Below, piece by piece: positions 51,788-63,375 of a stretch of DNA of 64,000 nucleotides. Position 1 is the stretch's first letter; each line of letters starts with the position of its first letter. The translations under genes and the position numbers were made by a program. The stretch is taken from assembly GCF_001280085.1 (NCBI RefSeq), contig NZ_LGED01000013.1, positions 62,001 to 126,000 of the forward strand, in the 5' to 3' direction. The notes under the pieces are model-generated. The model ran no database searches. It saw only the letters and a program-made list of their open reading frames with translations, and was not told the origin of the DNA. This DNA comes from Saccharothrix sp. NRRL B-16348 (GTDB lineage: Bacteria; Actinomycetota; Actinomycetes; Mycobacteriales; Pseudonocardiaceae).

Positions 51788-52227
51788 ACGGCACGGGCCG
51801 CGCGGTGGATCAGGTGCTTCTGCGTCATGTGAACCCGGGCGAGGTGGTCTTCGACGCGCAGGGCGCGACGTCGACCTCGATCACCACCACGTTCCGGTTC
51901 CTGGACCTCCCCGCCCTCAAGGCCGCGCTCCGCGGTTCGCCGGGCGTGCTCGCCCTGGTCGTGTCGCCGTGGATCTTCGACGAGGTGGTGCGCCACTCGA
52001 CGGTGGTCGACCCGCGCACGTTCCGCCGGGTGGACGTCGAGGTGAAGGAGCTGTCCGGCGCCGCCTGGATCTCCTTGCCCGACCGGCCGTTCGACGCGGA
52101 TCCCGGTGACCCGTCGCCCGCACCGGCGGCAGTGGAGGGTGTGGGCGCCAAGTACCACCTGGAGTTGCGGGACAACAAGGGCGTGCAGATCGGCGATCAC
52201 GGCCGGCAGACCAACACGTTCACTTGA
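51784..52227 (+). CDS. small protein with C-terminal RHIM-like amyloid motif
   Basis: 147 residues. N-terminal 115 residues unrecognised (FRFLDLPALKAALRGSPG, VEVKELSGAAWISLPD). The tail is GVQIGDHGRQTNTF, matching the (I/V)Q(I/V)G core and NxF end of RHIM-like bacterial amyloid signalling motifs. TTG 51784 overlaps the oxidase stop; GTG 51805 is an alternative. The same frame continues past the TGA at 52225 into the next gene, so the two may once have been one. Confidence 0.65.
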   Translation: MNGTGRAVDQVLLRHVNPGEVVFDAQGATSTSITTTFRFLDLPALKAALRGSPGVLALVVSPWIFDEVVRHSTVVDPRTFRRVDVEVKELSGAAWISLPDRPFDADPGDPSPAPAAVEGVGAKYHLELRDNKGVQIGDHGRQTNTFT

Positions 52228-52287
52228 CTGGACCACGACCCGGGCGGACCGGCCGCGCGGACCGACCTGCGCACGGCTCAGGGCGTC

Positions 52288-53433
52288 GTGGTCGGCGACC
52301 ACGCGCGGCAGCGCAACACGTTCCGGGTCGACCTGCCGCGCCACGTCCGCGTTCCGCTGTTGTTGCTGCTGGTGCTCGCGCTCGGCGCCGGGCTGGTGGT
52401 GGTCGGGGTGACGTGGGTGGTGCCGCTGTTCGCGCCGACGTACAAGACGCAGTTCCTGGTCGACGCCGCCCTCGGTGACGGCGGGGCCGACGAGGTGGCG
52501 AGCGTCTCCGAAGCGCTCGCCACGGTGGTCGGCAACTCCGGCGACGACGACTCGCAGTCCTTGCGGACGTTCGGCGGCGAGTGCGGCGCCGAGGGGAACA
52601 CCGCCCAGCTCGTCGGCTTCGGCACCGGCAACCACCAGGACATCACCGCGGCGGCCCGGTCGGTCCGGCGCGGCGGCCGGGCGACGTTGCAGCGCGGCAT
52701 CGTCGAAGCCGTCGCCGACTTCTCCGGACCGTTCTCGCTCAAGGCCACGCAGGTGAGCCGGATCATCGTGGTGACCCGGCACGCGGCCGACGCCTGCGAC
52801 CCCGACGAGGAGTTCGTGCGCGCCCAGATCCGCGACCGCGTCACGTCGGCGGGCCTCGGCATCGAGTTCCGGTTCATCGGGCACCGGATCGAGCAGGAGG
52901 ACCGGCCCGACCTGGCCGAGCTGACGTCCGAGCTGAAAGCGCCCCAGCCGACCTACACCCGGTCGCAGGAGGAGTTGAACGCCGCGCTGCACTGGTTCGC
53001 CACCGCCGAGCCGGTGCTGCGGTCGTCCCAATCGGTCCTCGACGTGCTGAACCCGACGGTGGACCGGCTCGACGCGGCGACCGAGGCGACCGAGGCGACC
53101 GAGGCGACCGTGGACGGCCGGTTCGACCTGGCCGGGACCGCGCTCGCCGAAGCGCGGTCCGCCGACGTGGACGACGCGATCGAGGACCTTGAAAGCCGTG
53201 GCCGGTCACCGGACGCGGCCCGGCCGCTCGACCACGCCGTCCGGCTGCGGGACCTGCGGGGACGGGTGCTCGACGCGGCCGACGGCCTGTTCGCCGTCGC
53301 ACGGTCCGGGCAGGACCCGAAGGCGGCGCAGGACGAGTACCGGCGGGCCGCCGAGGACTACAACCGCGAGGCCAGGACCATGACCGACGAGCTCGCGCGG
53401 CTGCGCGCGAAGGGGCCAGGAGGTGCGGGGTGA
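52288..53433 (+). CDS. membrane-anchored VWA-like protein with N-terminal RHIM-like motif
   Basis: 381 residues from GTG 52288, but the open frame begins at 52228 and reads GVVVGDHARQRNTF across this start, so the true start is unclear. A membrane helix follows at about 14-40 (VPLLLLLVLALGAGLVVVG). The outer part is VWA-like: TQFLVDAALGDGGADE, GGRATLQRGIVEAV and SRIIVVTRHA. The C-terminal 130 residues are helical with TEATEATEAT repeats and Ala-rich heptads. The MIDAS DxSxS is degenerate. Paralogous to the broken gene downstream. Confidence 0.65.
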   Translation: MVGDHARQRNTFRVDLPRHVRVPLLLLLVLALGAGLVVVGVTWVVPLFAPTYKTQFLVDAALGDGGADEVASVSEALATVVGNSGDDDSQSLRTFGGECGAEGNTAQLVGFGTGNHQDITAAARSVRRGGRATLQRGIVEAVADFSGPFSLKATQVSRIIVVTRHAADACDPDEEFVRAQIRDRVTSAGLGIEFRFIGHRIEQEDRPDLAELTSELKAPQPTYTRSQEELNAALHWFATAEPVLRSSQSVLDVLNPTVDRLDAATEATEATEATVDGRFDLAGTALAEARSADVDDAIEDLESRGRSPDAARPLDHAVRLRDLRGRVLDAADGLFAVARSGQDPKAAQDEYRRAAEDYNREARTMTDELARLRAKGPGGAG

Positions 53434-54349
53434 AGCGCTGATGGGTGGCGATCGGGGTCGTCGTCATGCTCGGCCTGGTCGCGGCGGGGTTGGTCGTCCT
53501 CCTGCCGCCGGACCACCGCTTGACGTTCCTGATCGACGCCTCGGCGTCGGACGCGGACTTCCGCGAGGTGGCGGACGCGGTCGGCGCGGCGGCCCGCAAC
53601 GTGAGCGACGACGACGCGGTGGCCCTGCGCCGGTTGGGCGGTGACTGCGACCGGCCGGACAACACGGCCGAGGTCGTGCCGGTCGGCGCCGGCCAGGGCG
53701 GGCGGATCGACGAGGCCGCGCACGCGATCGCGCCGGGCGGCCGCGCCACGCTGCTCAGCGGCATCCTCGCCGCCATCGACGACTACTACCCGTTCCGGGG
53801 CGAGAAGAGCAACCGCGTCGTCGTGGTGGCCCGCAACGGCGTCGAGGCGTGCGAGAAGGACGCCGCCGCCGTCCGGGCGCTGGTCGAGGAGCACTCGACA
53901 TGCTCATGCTGTTCGAGTTCACCGGAGACACCTGGGCGCTCAAGCAGTCCGGGACGTTCCTGTCCTGCGCGGAGGCGCCGGCCGAGGCGTGGCGGGAGTG
54001 GGCGATGCCGTGCGACTTCGACGACGTCGAGTGCCGTGGCGGCGACTCCCGCGTGACGGTGATCGAGGGCTTCCTCGACTGCGCCGACGCCCTGGACATC
54101 GCGGACCGGTACCTGGCCGGCGTCGACGCCGGCGAGGCCCAGGGGCAGGGCCTGTTCTGGAACTCCGGGGAGTGGCAGTGCTTCTGGCCGTACCTGGAGG
54201 GCAGGCCCCACTCGGAGTCACCGCTCTCCTGCGTGCGGTCCAGCGACGAGTCGCAGATCTACATCGGCGACTTCCAGGTCCACCGACGGCCGCGGTGCAC
54301 GTCGAGCGAGCCGTCCGCATCGCCCTGCTCCGGCGCCGATCGCGGATGA
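53430..54349 (+). pseudogene. broken membrane VWA-like gene
   Basis: GTG 53430 has AGGAGG six bases upstream and overlaps the previous stop, but the fourth codon is TGA (VKR-stop-WVAIGVVVMLG). After a membrane helix the VWA domain is intact, with a real MIDAS (FLIDASASD) and GGRATLLSGI. Near 53893 the frame shifts: coding continues one frame over as MLMLFEFTGDTWALKQSG and runs to 54349 (WNSGEWQCFWPYLEG, Cys-rich). If GTG 53445 is used, a shortened first half could still be made. Confidence 0.65.
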
Positions 54350-54423
54350 CCGGGTCGGCGGATGGCGGGTCCCCGGCGAGGGAGGGAACGTTGCGGTCAC
54401 GCAACCTGGGGAGGTTCTCGTCC

Positions 54424-55917
54424 ATGGGACGAACAAGATCCATCGCGGCCACGCTCACCGCACTGCTCGTCGGCGCCGCGCTCGCGGCCGTCGCACCGCT
54501 GCCCGCCGCCGCCGCGCCCACCGACGACGTCGTGATCAACCAGAAGCTGCAGGCCCTGGTCCAGCCGGTGCTGACCGCGTCGGCCGACAGCCGGCTCCGA
54601 GCGCTCGTGCGCCACCTGGCCCGCACCCGGTCGCACGGCGACACCGACGCGTTGCTGCGGGAGGTGGTCGAAGCCGCCGAGGACTCCTACGTCGTCAACC
54701 CGTACGAGCCGTGGTGGGTCGAGCTGAAGACCGCGGTCGCGGGCTTGCGCAGCGTCAACGGCTTCGCCTACGAACCGCGGATCCACATCCCGAACGCCGA
54801 CGAGGGCGTCACCACCCGTGACGAGGTCGTGGTGACCGTGGCGCCCGCCGACGAACGGGCCACCAGCGCTCCGGGTCACGTCCTCTCGCCCACCGGAGGC
54901 GTCCGACAACTGCCTAACGCGATCGACGAGGCCTACGCCACCACGAACGAGGTGTGGGTGCTCGCGGTCCACGAACCCACGTCCTCCCTCCCGACCCTCC
55001 AGGCGGAGGAGGTGAGCGGCCAGGCGCTGTGCGACCCGAACGGGCTGCGCGAGGACAAGGGCCTTGAGCACCTGCACCAGTGGCGGGTGCCGGACCGTGC
55101 CGCGTTCGGCAGTTGGTTCGAGGGCGGGTTGGAGATGCGGGTGCTGGTCATCACCAGCACGGGCGCCGTCCTGCGCCGGATCGTGCTGCCCGGCGTGAAG
55201 CAGCGGAACATCGACTCGTGGCAGGCGTCCGGGGTCTTCGTCACCACGTGGGACCGCTCGGTGCACGGCGACGTGCTCGCCTACCAGTGGTACGAGGAGG
55301 ACGGCGGCCCGCAGGTCGACGTGGCCCTGTCCATCCCGACCACCGGCGGCTCGATCACCACGAACGTCAGGTGGCACAAGCGCGACGACAACGCGGGCAA
55401 CGCCGTGGTGCGGTTCGCCGACTCCACGCACCGGGAGCACGACACCGGTTCCGTCCGGTTCACCACGTGCAGCCAGGGCGGTGACAGCGTCACGGGCAAC
55501 CTGGCGTGCGCGAGCATCGCGTCGGCGTCCAGCACGCACGTCGGGTACTCCCCCGATCGCGTCAACGACTGCGTCCGCGACACCCGTCTCGGCGGCGCGC
55601 ACAGTTGGGCCAACGCACCCGGCACGTGGCCGCCGGGCAGCCCGGAGTGGGTGCAGGTCGACTTCGGCAGCGCGAAATCGGTCCGCCGGGTCGTCGTCCA
55701 CACCAGCGAGGGCTACCCGATCCGGGCGTTCCAGGTACAGGTCTGGGACGGCACGGCGTTCGTGACCGTCGCGAACGTGACCGACAACACAGCCCTCGCG
55801 GTCTCCGTCACGTTCCCAGCCCGGACCTCGCGCGTGGTCCGGATCAGCGCCTCCCAGGGGCCCATCCACCAGCCCGGCTACGTGCGGGTCAACGAGCTGG
55901 AGGTCTACGCGACCTGA
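54424..55917 (+). CDS. secreted protein with C-terminal F5/8 type C (discoidin) domain
   Basis: 497 residues. Signal peptide (RSIAATLTALLVGAALAAVA). The middle region has IHIPNADEGVTTRDEVVVTV, ATTNEVWVLAVHEP and MRVLVITSTGAVLRRIVL, resembling DUF3103-type proteins. The C-terminal 140 residues form a discoidin domain (CASIASASSTHVGYSPDRVN, WVQVDFGSAKSVRRVVVHTS) that would bind carbohydrate. Role outside the cell; enzyme activity not evident. Confidence 0.82.
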   Translation: MGRTRSIAATLTALLVGAALAAVAPLPAAAAPTDDVVINQKLQALVQPVLTASADSRLRALVRHLARTRSHGDTDALLREVVEAAEDSYVVNPYEPWWVELKTAVAGLRSVNGFAYEPRIHIPNADEGVTTRDEVVVTVAPADERATSAPGHVLSPTGGVRQLPNAIDEAYATTNEVWVLAVHEPTSSLPTLQAEEVSGQALCDPNGLREDKGLEHLHQWRVPDRAAFGSWFEGGLEMRVLVITSTGAVLRRIVLPGVKQRNIDSWQASGVFVTTWDRSVHGDVLAYQWYEEDGGPQVDVALSIPTTGGSITTNVRWHKRDDNAGNAVVRFADSTHREHDTGSVRFTTCSQGGDSVTGNLACASIASASSTHVGYSPDRVNDCVRDTRLGGAHSWANAPGTWPPGSPEWVQVDFGSAKSVRRVVVHTSEGYPIRAFQVQVWDGTAFVTVANVTDNTALAVSVTFPARTSRVVRISASQGPIHQPGYVRVNELEVYAT

Positions 55918-55981
55918 CCCGATTGCGATCGAAAGCACAAACCACTTGTTCGAACGCACATGATTTGCGACCGTTGCTCAC

Positions 55982-56758
55982 GTGAAGAGCGCCGACCGCC
56001 ACCGGGTGATCATCGAACGGCTCCGCTCCGGCGCGCAGGTCGCCGTGGCGGAGCTGGCGGCCGCCACCGGCGCGTCGGAGATGACCATCCGCCGTGACCT
56101 CGACCTGCTCGCGGCGGGCGGTGCGCTGCGCCGGGTGCACGGCGGGGCGGTGCCGCTCAGCCCGGCGGGCGTCGAGCCGCCGTTCACCGCGCGCACGGCG
56201 ACCGCGAACGACGCGAAGCGCGCCATCGCCGCGGCCGCGGTCGGGCTGATCCGGGACGGCGAGACGATCGTGCTGGACAGCGGCACGACGGCGGTCGAGG
56301 TGGCCAAGCTGCTGCGTGGTCGCCCGGTCACCGTGATGCCGCTGTCCCTGCACGCGGTGCGCGAGCTGCTCGACGCGCCCGAGGTGCGGTTGCTGCTGCC
56401 CGGCGGCGAGCCGAGACCCGGCGAGCTGGCCATGGTGGGTCCGCTGGCGCTGGCGTCGCTGCGCGCCCTGCGGTTCGACGTCGCCGTGCTCAGCCCGTGC
56501 GCGTTCGACCTGGACGCCGGGCTCACCGCGCACAACCTGGCCGACGCCGAGGTCAAGCAGCAGGCGATGGCCGTGTCCCGCCGCACGATCGTGCTCGCCG
56601 ACGCCACCAAGTTCGAGCGCACCGCGCTCGCGCACGTCTGCACCGCCGACCGGCCGGACGTGCTGGTCACCGATTCCGACTCCCCCGCCGACGTGCGCCG
56701 CGAGCTGGCCGCACGCGGGGTGCTCGTGCACGTAGCCGAACGACTGGAGACCCTGTGA
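55982..56758 (+). CDS. DeoR/GlpR-family transcriptional regulator
   Basis: 258 residues from GTG 55982. HTH: RHRVIIERLRSGAQVAVAEL, GASEMTIRRDLDLLAAGGAL then RRVHGGAVPLS. The sugar-phosphate sensor part has IVLDSGTTAVEVAKLL, VLLPGGEPRPGEL and ILAD-like VLADATKFERTAL. Coupled by GTGA overlap with the MFS transporter, its likely target. Confidence 0.93.
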   Translation: MKSADRHRVIIERLRSGAQVAVAELAAATGASEMTIRRDLDLLAAGGALRRVHGGAVPLSPAGVEPPFTARTATANDAKRAIAAAAVGLIRDGETIVLDSGTTAVEVAKLLRGRPVTVMPLSLHAVRELLDAPEVRLLLPGGEPRPGELAMVGPLALASLRALRFDVAVLSPCAFDLDAGLTAHNLADAEVKQQAMAVSRRTIVLADATKFERTALAHVCTADRPDVLVTDSDSPADVRRELAARGVLVHVAERLETL

Positions 56759-57936
56759 CGACCGCCCTGCCGCGTGCCGCACGCGTCGCGACGTGGATCT
56801 ACTTCACCATCAACGGGTTCGCCGTCGGCCTGTGGGTGGTGCACATCCCGAACGTCGAACGCGCGACCGGCATCTCGCACAGCGCCCTCGGCGGGCTGCT
56901 GCTCGTGCTGGGCGCGGCGGCGTTCCTCGGCATGCAGGTGGCCGGTCCGCTCGCCGACCGGTTGGGCCAGCGCAAGCTGCTGCCCGCGGCCGGGGTGCTG
57001 CTCGGCGTCGCCCTGTTCTTCCCGGGCCTGGCCACGTCGTGGTGGACGTTGGGGCTGGCCCTGGCGTGCTTCGGCTTCGGCAACGGCACGATCGACGTCG
57101 CGATGAACTCGCACGCCGTGGTCGTGGAACGGGCCTACCCGCGGCCGATCATGGCGTCGTTCCACGCGATGTGGTCGATCGGCGGCGCGATCGCGGCGGT
57201 CGTGGGCGCGGCCACGCTGGGCGCCGACGTGCCCACGGCGGTGACGTTGAGCGCGTGCGGCGTGTTCACCATCGTGGTGTCGCTGGTGACCGGCCGGTTC
57301 CTGATGGACGGCCGTCCCGAGCCGGACGAGGCCGCGGCGGAGGCGCCGGCGGCCAAGCCGTCGACCAGGCTGGTGTGGCTGCTGGGCGCGATCGCGTTCG
57401 CCATGATGCTCGCCGAGGGCGTCGCCAACGACTGGGCCGCGCTGCACGCCGAGGATGTCCTGGGCACGTCCACCAGCACGGCGGCGTTCGCGTACGGGTC
57501 GTTCGCGGTGGCGATGACGGTGGGCCGGTTCGCCACCGACCGGGTGGCCGCGCTCGTCGGGCCGGTCGCGATCGTGCGGTACGGGGCGGCGCTGGCCGCG
57601 TTCGGGCTCACGCTCGTGGTGTTCTCGCCGTGGGTGTGGTTGGCGTTCGCGGGCTGGGCGTTGTTCGGCCTGGGCTTGTCGGGCAGCGTGCCGCAGCTGT
57701 TCTCGGCCGCGGGCAACCTGGACAAGCGGTCGTCGGGCGCGTTGATGGCCCGGGTCGTCGGCCTGGGCTACGTGGGCCTGCTCGCGGGTCCGGCGTTGAT
57801 CGGCGGTCTGGCGCACTGGATCCCGCTGAACGTGGCGTTCCTCGTGCCGGTGGTGTTGTGCCTGCTGGCCGTGGGTTTCGCGAACGTGCTCGCGCCGCGT
57901 GCGGCACCGGCGGAGGAGCCCATCGGGTCGCGTTGA
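56755..57936 (+). CDS. MFS transporter
   Basis: 393 residues with about 12 hydrophobic helices. Typical loop 2-3 motif ADRLGQRKLLPAAG and, in the second half, FATDRVAALVGPVAIVRYG. It looks like the YbjJ/FucP-like sugar or drug exporter group (FHAMWSIGGAIAAVVGA, GLSGSVPQLFSAAGNLDKRS). Substrate unknown; control by the coupled DeoR regulator suggests a sugar or sugar derivative. Confidence 0.9.
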   Translation: MTTALPRAARVATWIYFTINGFAVGLWVVHIPNVERATGISHSALGGLLLVLGAAAFLGMQVAGPLADRLGQRKLLPAAGVLLGVALFFPGLATSWWTLGLALACFGFGNGTIDVAMNSHAVVVERAYPRPIMASFHAMWSIGGAIAAVVGAATLGADVPTAVTLSACGVFTIVVSLVTGRFLMDGRPEPDEAAAEAPAAKPSTRLVWLLGAIAFAMMLAEGVANDWAALHAEDVLGTSTSTAAFAYGSFAVAMTVGRFATDRVAALVGPVAIVRYGAALAAFGLTLVVFSPWVWLAFAGWALFGLGLSGSVPQLFSAAGNLDKRSSGALMARVVGLGYVGLLAGPALIGGLAHWIPLNVAFLVPVVLCLLAVGFANVLAPRAAPAEEPIGSR

Positions 57937-57976
57937 CCCGTGTCGTCCGAAAAATGCGGAGCACGTGCTCCGTGCG

Positions 57977-60061
57977 ATGCTGATCGACGTGGACCGAGCG
58001 CGACCGCCTCGACGGGTGTTCATCAGCCACACGTCGGAGCTGCGCGGGTTGCCGTCGGGCCGGTCGTTCGTGGACGCGGTGGAGTCCGCGATCAGCCGCG
58101 CGGGCGACGCGGTGATCGACATGGCGTACTTCGCCGCGCGGGACGAGAAGCCCGCGCAGGTGTGCCGCGAGGCGGTGCTGAAGGCCGACGTCTACGTGCT
58201 GCTGGCCGGGTTCCGGTACGGGTCGCCGGTGCGGGACCGGCCCGAGGTGTCCTACACCGAGCTGGAGTTCGAGGTCGCGGGCGAGGCCGGCATCCCGCGG
58301 CTGGTGTTCCTGCTCGGGCCGGACGCGGAGGGGCCGGCGGGGCTGTTCCTGGACCGCGAGCACGGCCCCCGTCAGGACAGGTTCCGGGCTCGGCTGGCGG
58401 AGTTCGGCACCGTCGTGACGGTGTCGTCCCCGGCGGAGGCGGAGACCGCGGTGCACCACGCGCTCGCGGAGCTGGCCGCCGACCGTCCCGCCGGCGCGAC
58501 CACGCGGCTGTGGAACCTGCCCGCGCCGCTGTCCCGCTTCACCGGCCGTGACGACCTGTTGGCGGGGTTGCGGCGGGAGCTGACCCGGCACGGGTGCGTC
58601 GCCCTGCTCGGCATGAGCGGGGTGGGGAAGACGACGACCGTACTGGAGTACGCGCAGCGGTTCGCCGGCGAGTACGACGTCGCCTGGTGGGTGCCCGCTG
58701 GCGCGCCGGAGCTGGTCGTGAACCACCTGGCGGAGCTGGCGCGGGCGTTGCGACTGGCCGGGCCGTCGGACAGCGCCGGCGCGGCGGTGGCCCGGTTATC
58801 GGGCGCTCTCCGCGCGCAGGGTCGTTGGCTGCTGGTGTTCGACAGCGCGGAGGACCCGGCGGCGTTACGCGGGTTGCTGCCCGGTGGCGCCGGGCACGTG
58901 GTGATCACCACCCGCAACCCGGACTGGCACGACCTCGCGACGTCGGTGCCGGTCGCGCCGTTCGCCCGGGCCGAGTCGGTCGAGCTGCTGTGCTCCATGG
59001 CCTACCACTTGGACGAGGCGAACGCGGGGCGGGTCGCGGAGGCGCTGGGCGACTTGCCGTTGGCGGTCGACCAGGCGGCGGCGTTGCTGGCCGACACCAC
59101 GTTGGACGCGGACGGCTACCTGTCGCGGCTGCGGGTCGAGGCCGACAAGGCGTTGGGCGGGAACAAGGGTGTCGGCGGCTACCCGACGTCGGTCGCCGTG
59201 TCGTGGTCGGAGGCGTTCGACCGGCTGGCGGACAAGGACGTTGCGGCGTTCCAACTGCTGTCGCTGATCGCGTGGTTGGCGCCGGTGCCCGTGCCGCTGA
59301 CGTTGTTCGCCCGCCACCACGAGCTGCTCCCCGCGCCGTTGGCGGAGATCGCGGCGGATCCGGTGATGTTGCAGGCCACCCTGGCGGAACTGCGGCGTCA
59401 GGCGATGGTGCAGCCCGGCCGGGACAGCGTGCGGCTGCACACGGTGCCCGCCACCCTGCTGCGGGCGCGGGCGGACGGCACGGCCGGGCCGTTGCTGGGG
59501 TGGCCGACCACCGCGGTGCTGCTCCTGTGCGCGGCGGTGCCCCAGGGGCAGGGTGACGATCCGGCGGTGTGGTCGACGTGGCGGCAGTTGCTGCCGCACG
59601 TGCTGGCGGTCACCGGACCCGACCGGGACCTGCGGCTCGTCGGCCACGACATCGCGTGGCTGCTGGACCGGACCGCGACCTACCTCAACCGGTCCGGTGA
59701 GCCTGCGCAGGCGGTGCCGCTGCGGCGTCGTGCGCACGACCTGTGCCGGGAACTGCTGTCCGATCAGCACCCGAACACCCTGGTGGTGGCCAACAACCTC
59801 GCGGCGGACCTGCGCGGTGTCGGCGACCAAGCCGGCGCGCGTGCGTTGGACGAGGAGACGTTGGCGCACCGCCGTCACGTGCTCGGCCACGACCACCCGG
59901 ACACGCTGGTCTCGGCGGTCAACCTGGCCCGCAGCCTGTGGGAGGCCGGCGAGCGGTGGCGGGCGCGTGAGCTGGACGAGGACACGCTGGCCAGGTGCCT
60001 GCGGGTGCTCGGTCCGGACCACGTGACGACCCGGTTGGTCAAGAACAACCTCATCGGGTGA
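57977..60061 (+). CDS. STAND NTPase: DUF4062, NB-ARC and TPR domains
   Basis: 694 residues from ATG 57977. DUF4062 about 8-170 (RVFISHTSELRGLPSGRSFV, VYVLLAGFRYGSPV, SYTELEFEVAGEAGIPRLVF), a TIR-like Rossmann fold. NB-ARC about 190-480: SRFTGRDDLLAGL, P-loop LLGMSGVGKTTTVLEY, RWLLVFDSAEDPAAL, HVVITTRNPDW and GDLPLAVDQAAALL. TPRs at the end (LVVANNLAADLRGVGDQAGA). This is the build of sensors in phage defence or programmed cell death, but no partner effector adjoins it. Confidence 0.88.
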   Translation: MLIDVDRARPPRRVFISHTSELRGLPSGRSFVDAVESAISRAGDAVIDMAYFAARDEKPAQVCREAVLKADVYVLLAGFRYGSPVRDRPEVSYTELEFEVAGEAGIPRLVFLLGPDAEGPAGLFLDREHGPRQDRFRARLAEFGTVVTVSSPAEAETAVHHALAELAADRPAGATTRLWNLPAPLSRFTGRDDLLAGLRRELTRHGCVALLGMSGVGKTTTVLEYAQRFAGEYDVAWWVPAGAPELVVNHLAELARALRLAGPSDSAGAAVARLSGALRAQGRWLLVFDSAEDPAALRGLLPGGAGHVVITTRNPDWHDLATSVPVAPFARAESVELLCSMAYHLDEANAGRVAEALGDLPLAVDQAAALLADTTLDADGYLSRLRVEADKALGGNKGVGGYPTSVAVSWSEAFDRLADKDVAAFQLLSLIAWLAPVPVPLTLFARHHELLPAPLAEIAADPVMLQATLAELRRQAMVQPGRDSVRLHTVPATLLRARADGTAGPLLGWPTTAVLLLCAAVPQGQGDDPAVWSTWRQLLPHVLAVTGPDRDLRLVGHDIAWLLDRTATYLNRSGEPAQAVPLRRRAHDLCRELLSDQHPNTLVVANNLAADLRGVGDQAGARALDEETLAHRRHVLGHDHPDTLVSAVNLARSLWEAGERWRARELDEDTLARCLRVLGPDHVTTRLVKNNLIG

Positions 60062-63346
<3,285 letters not shown>

Positions 63347-63375
63347 CGTCCCGCCGCGCACCTCTAGGAAACGAC

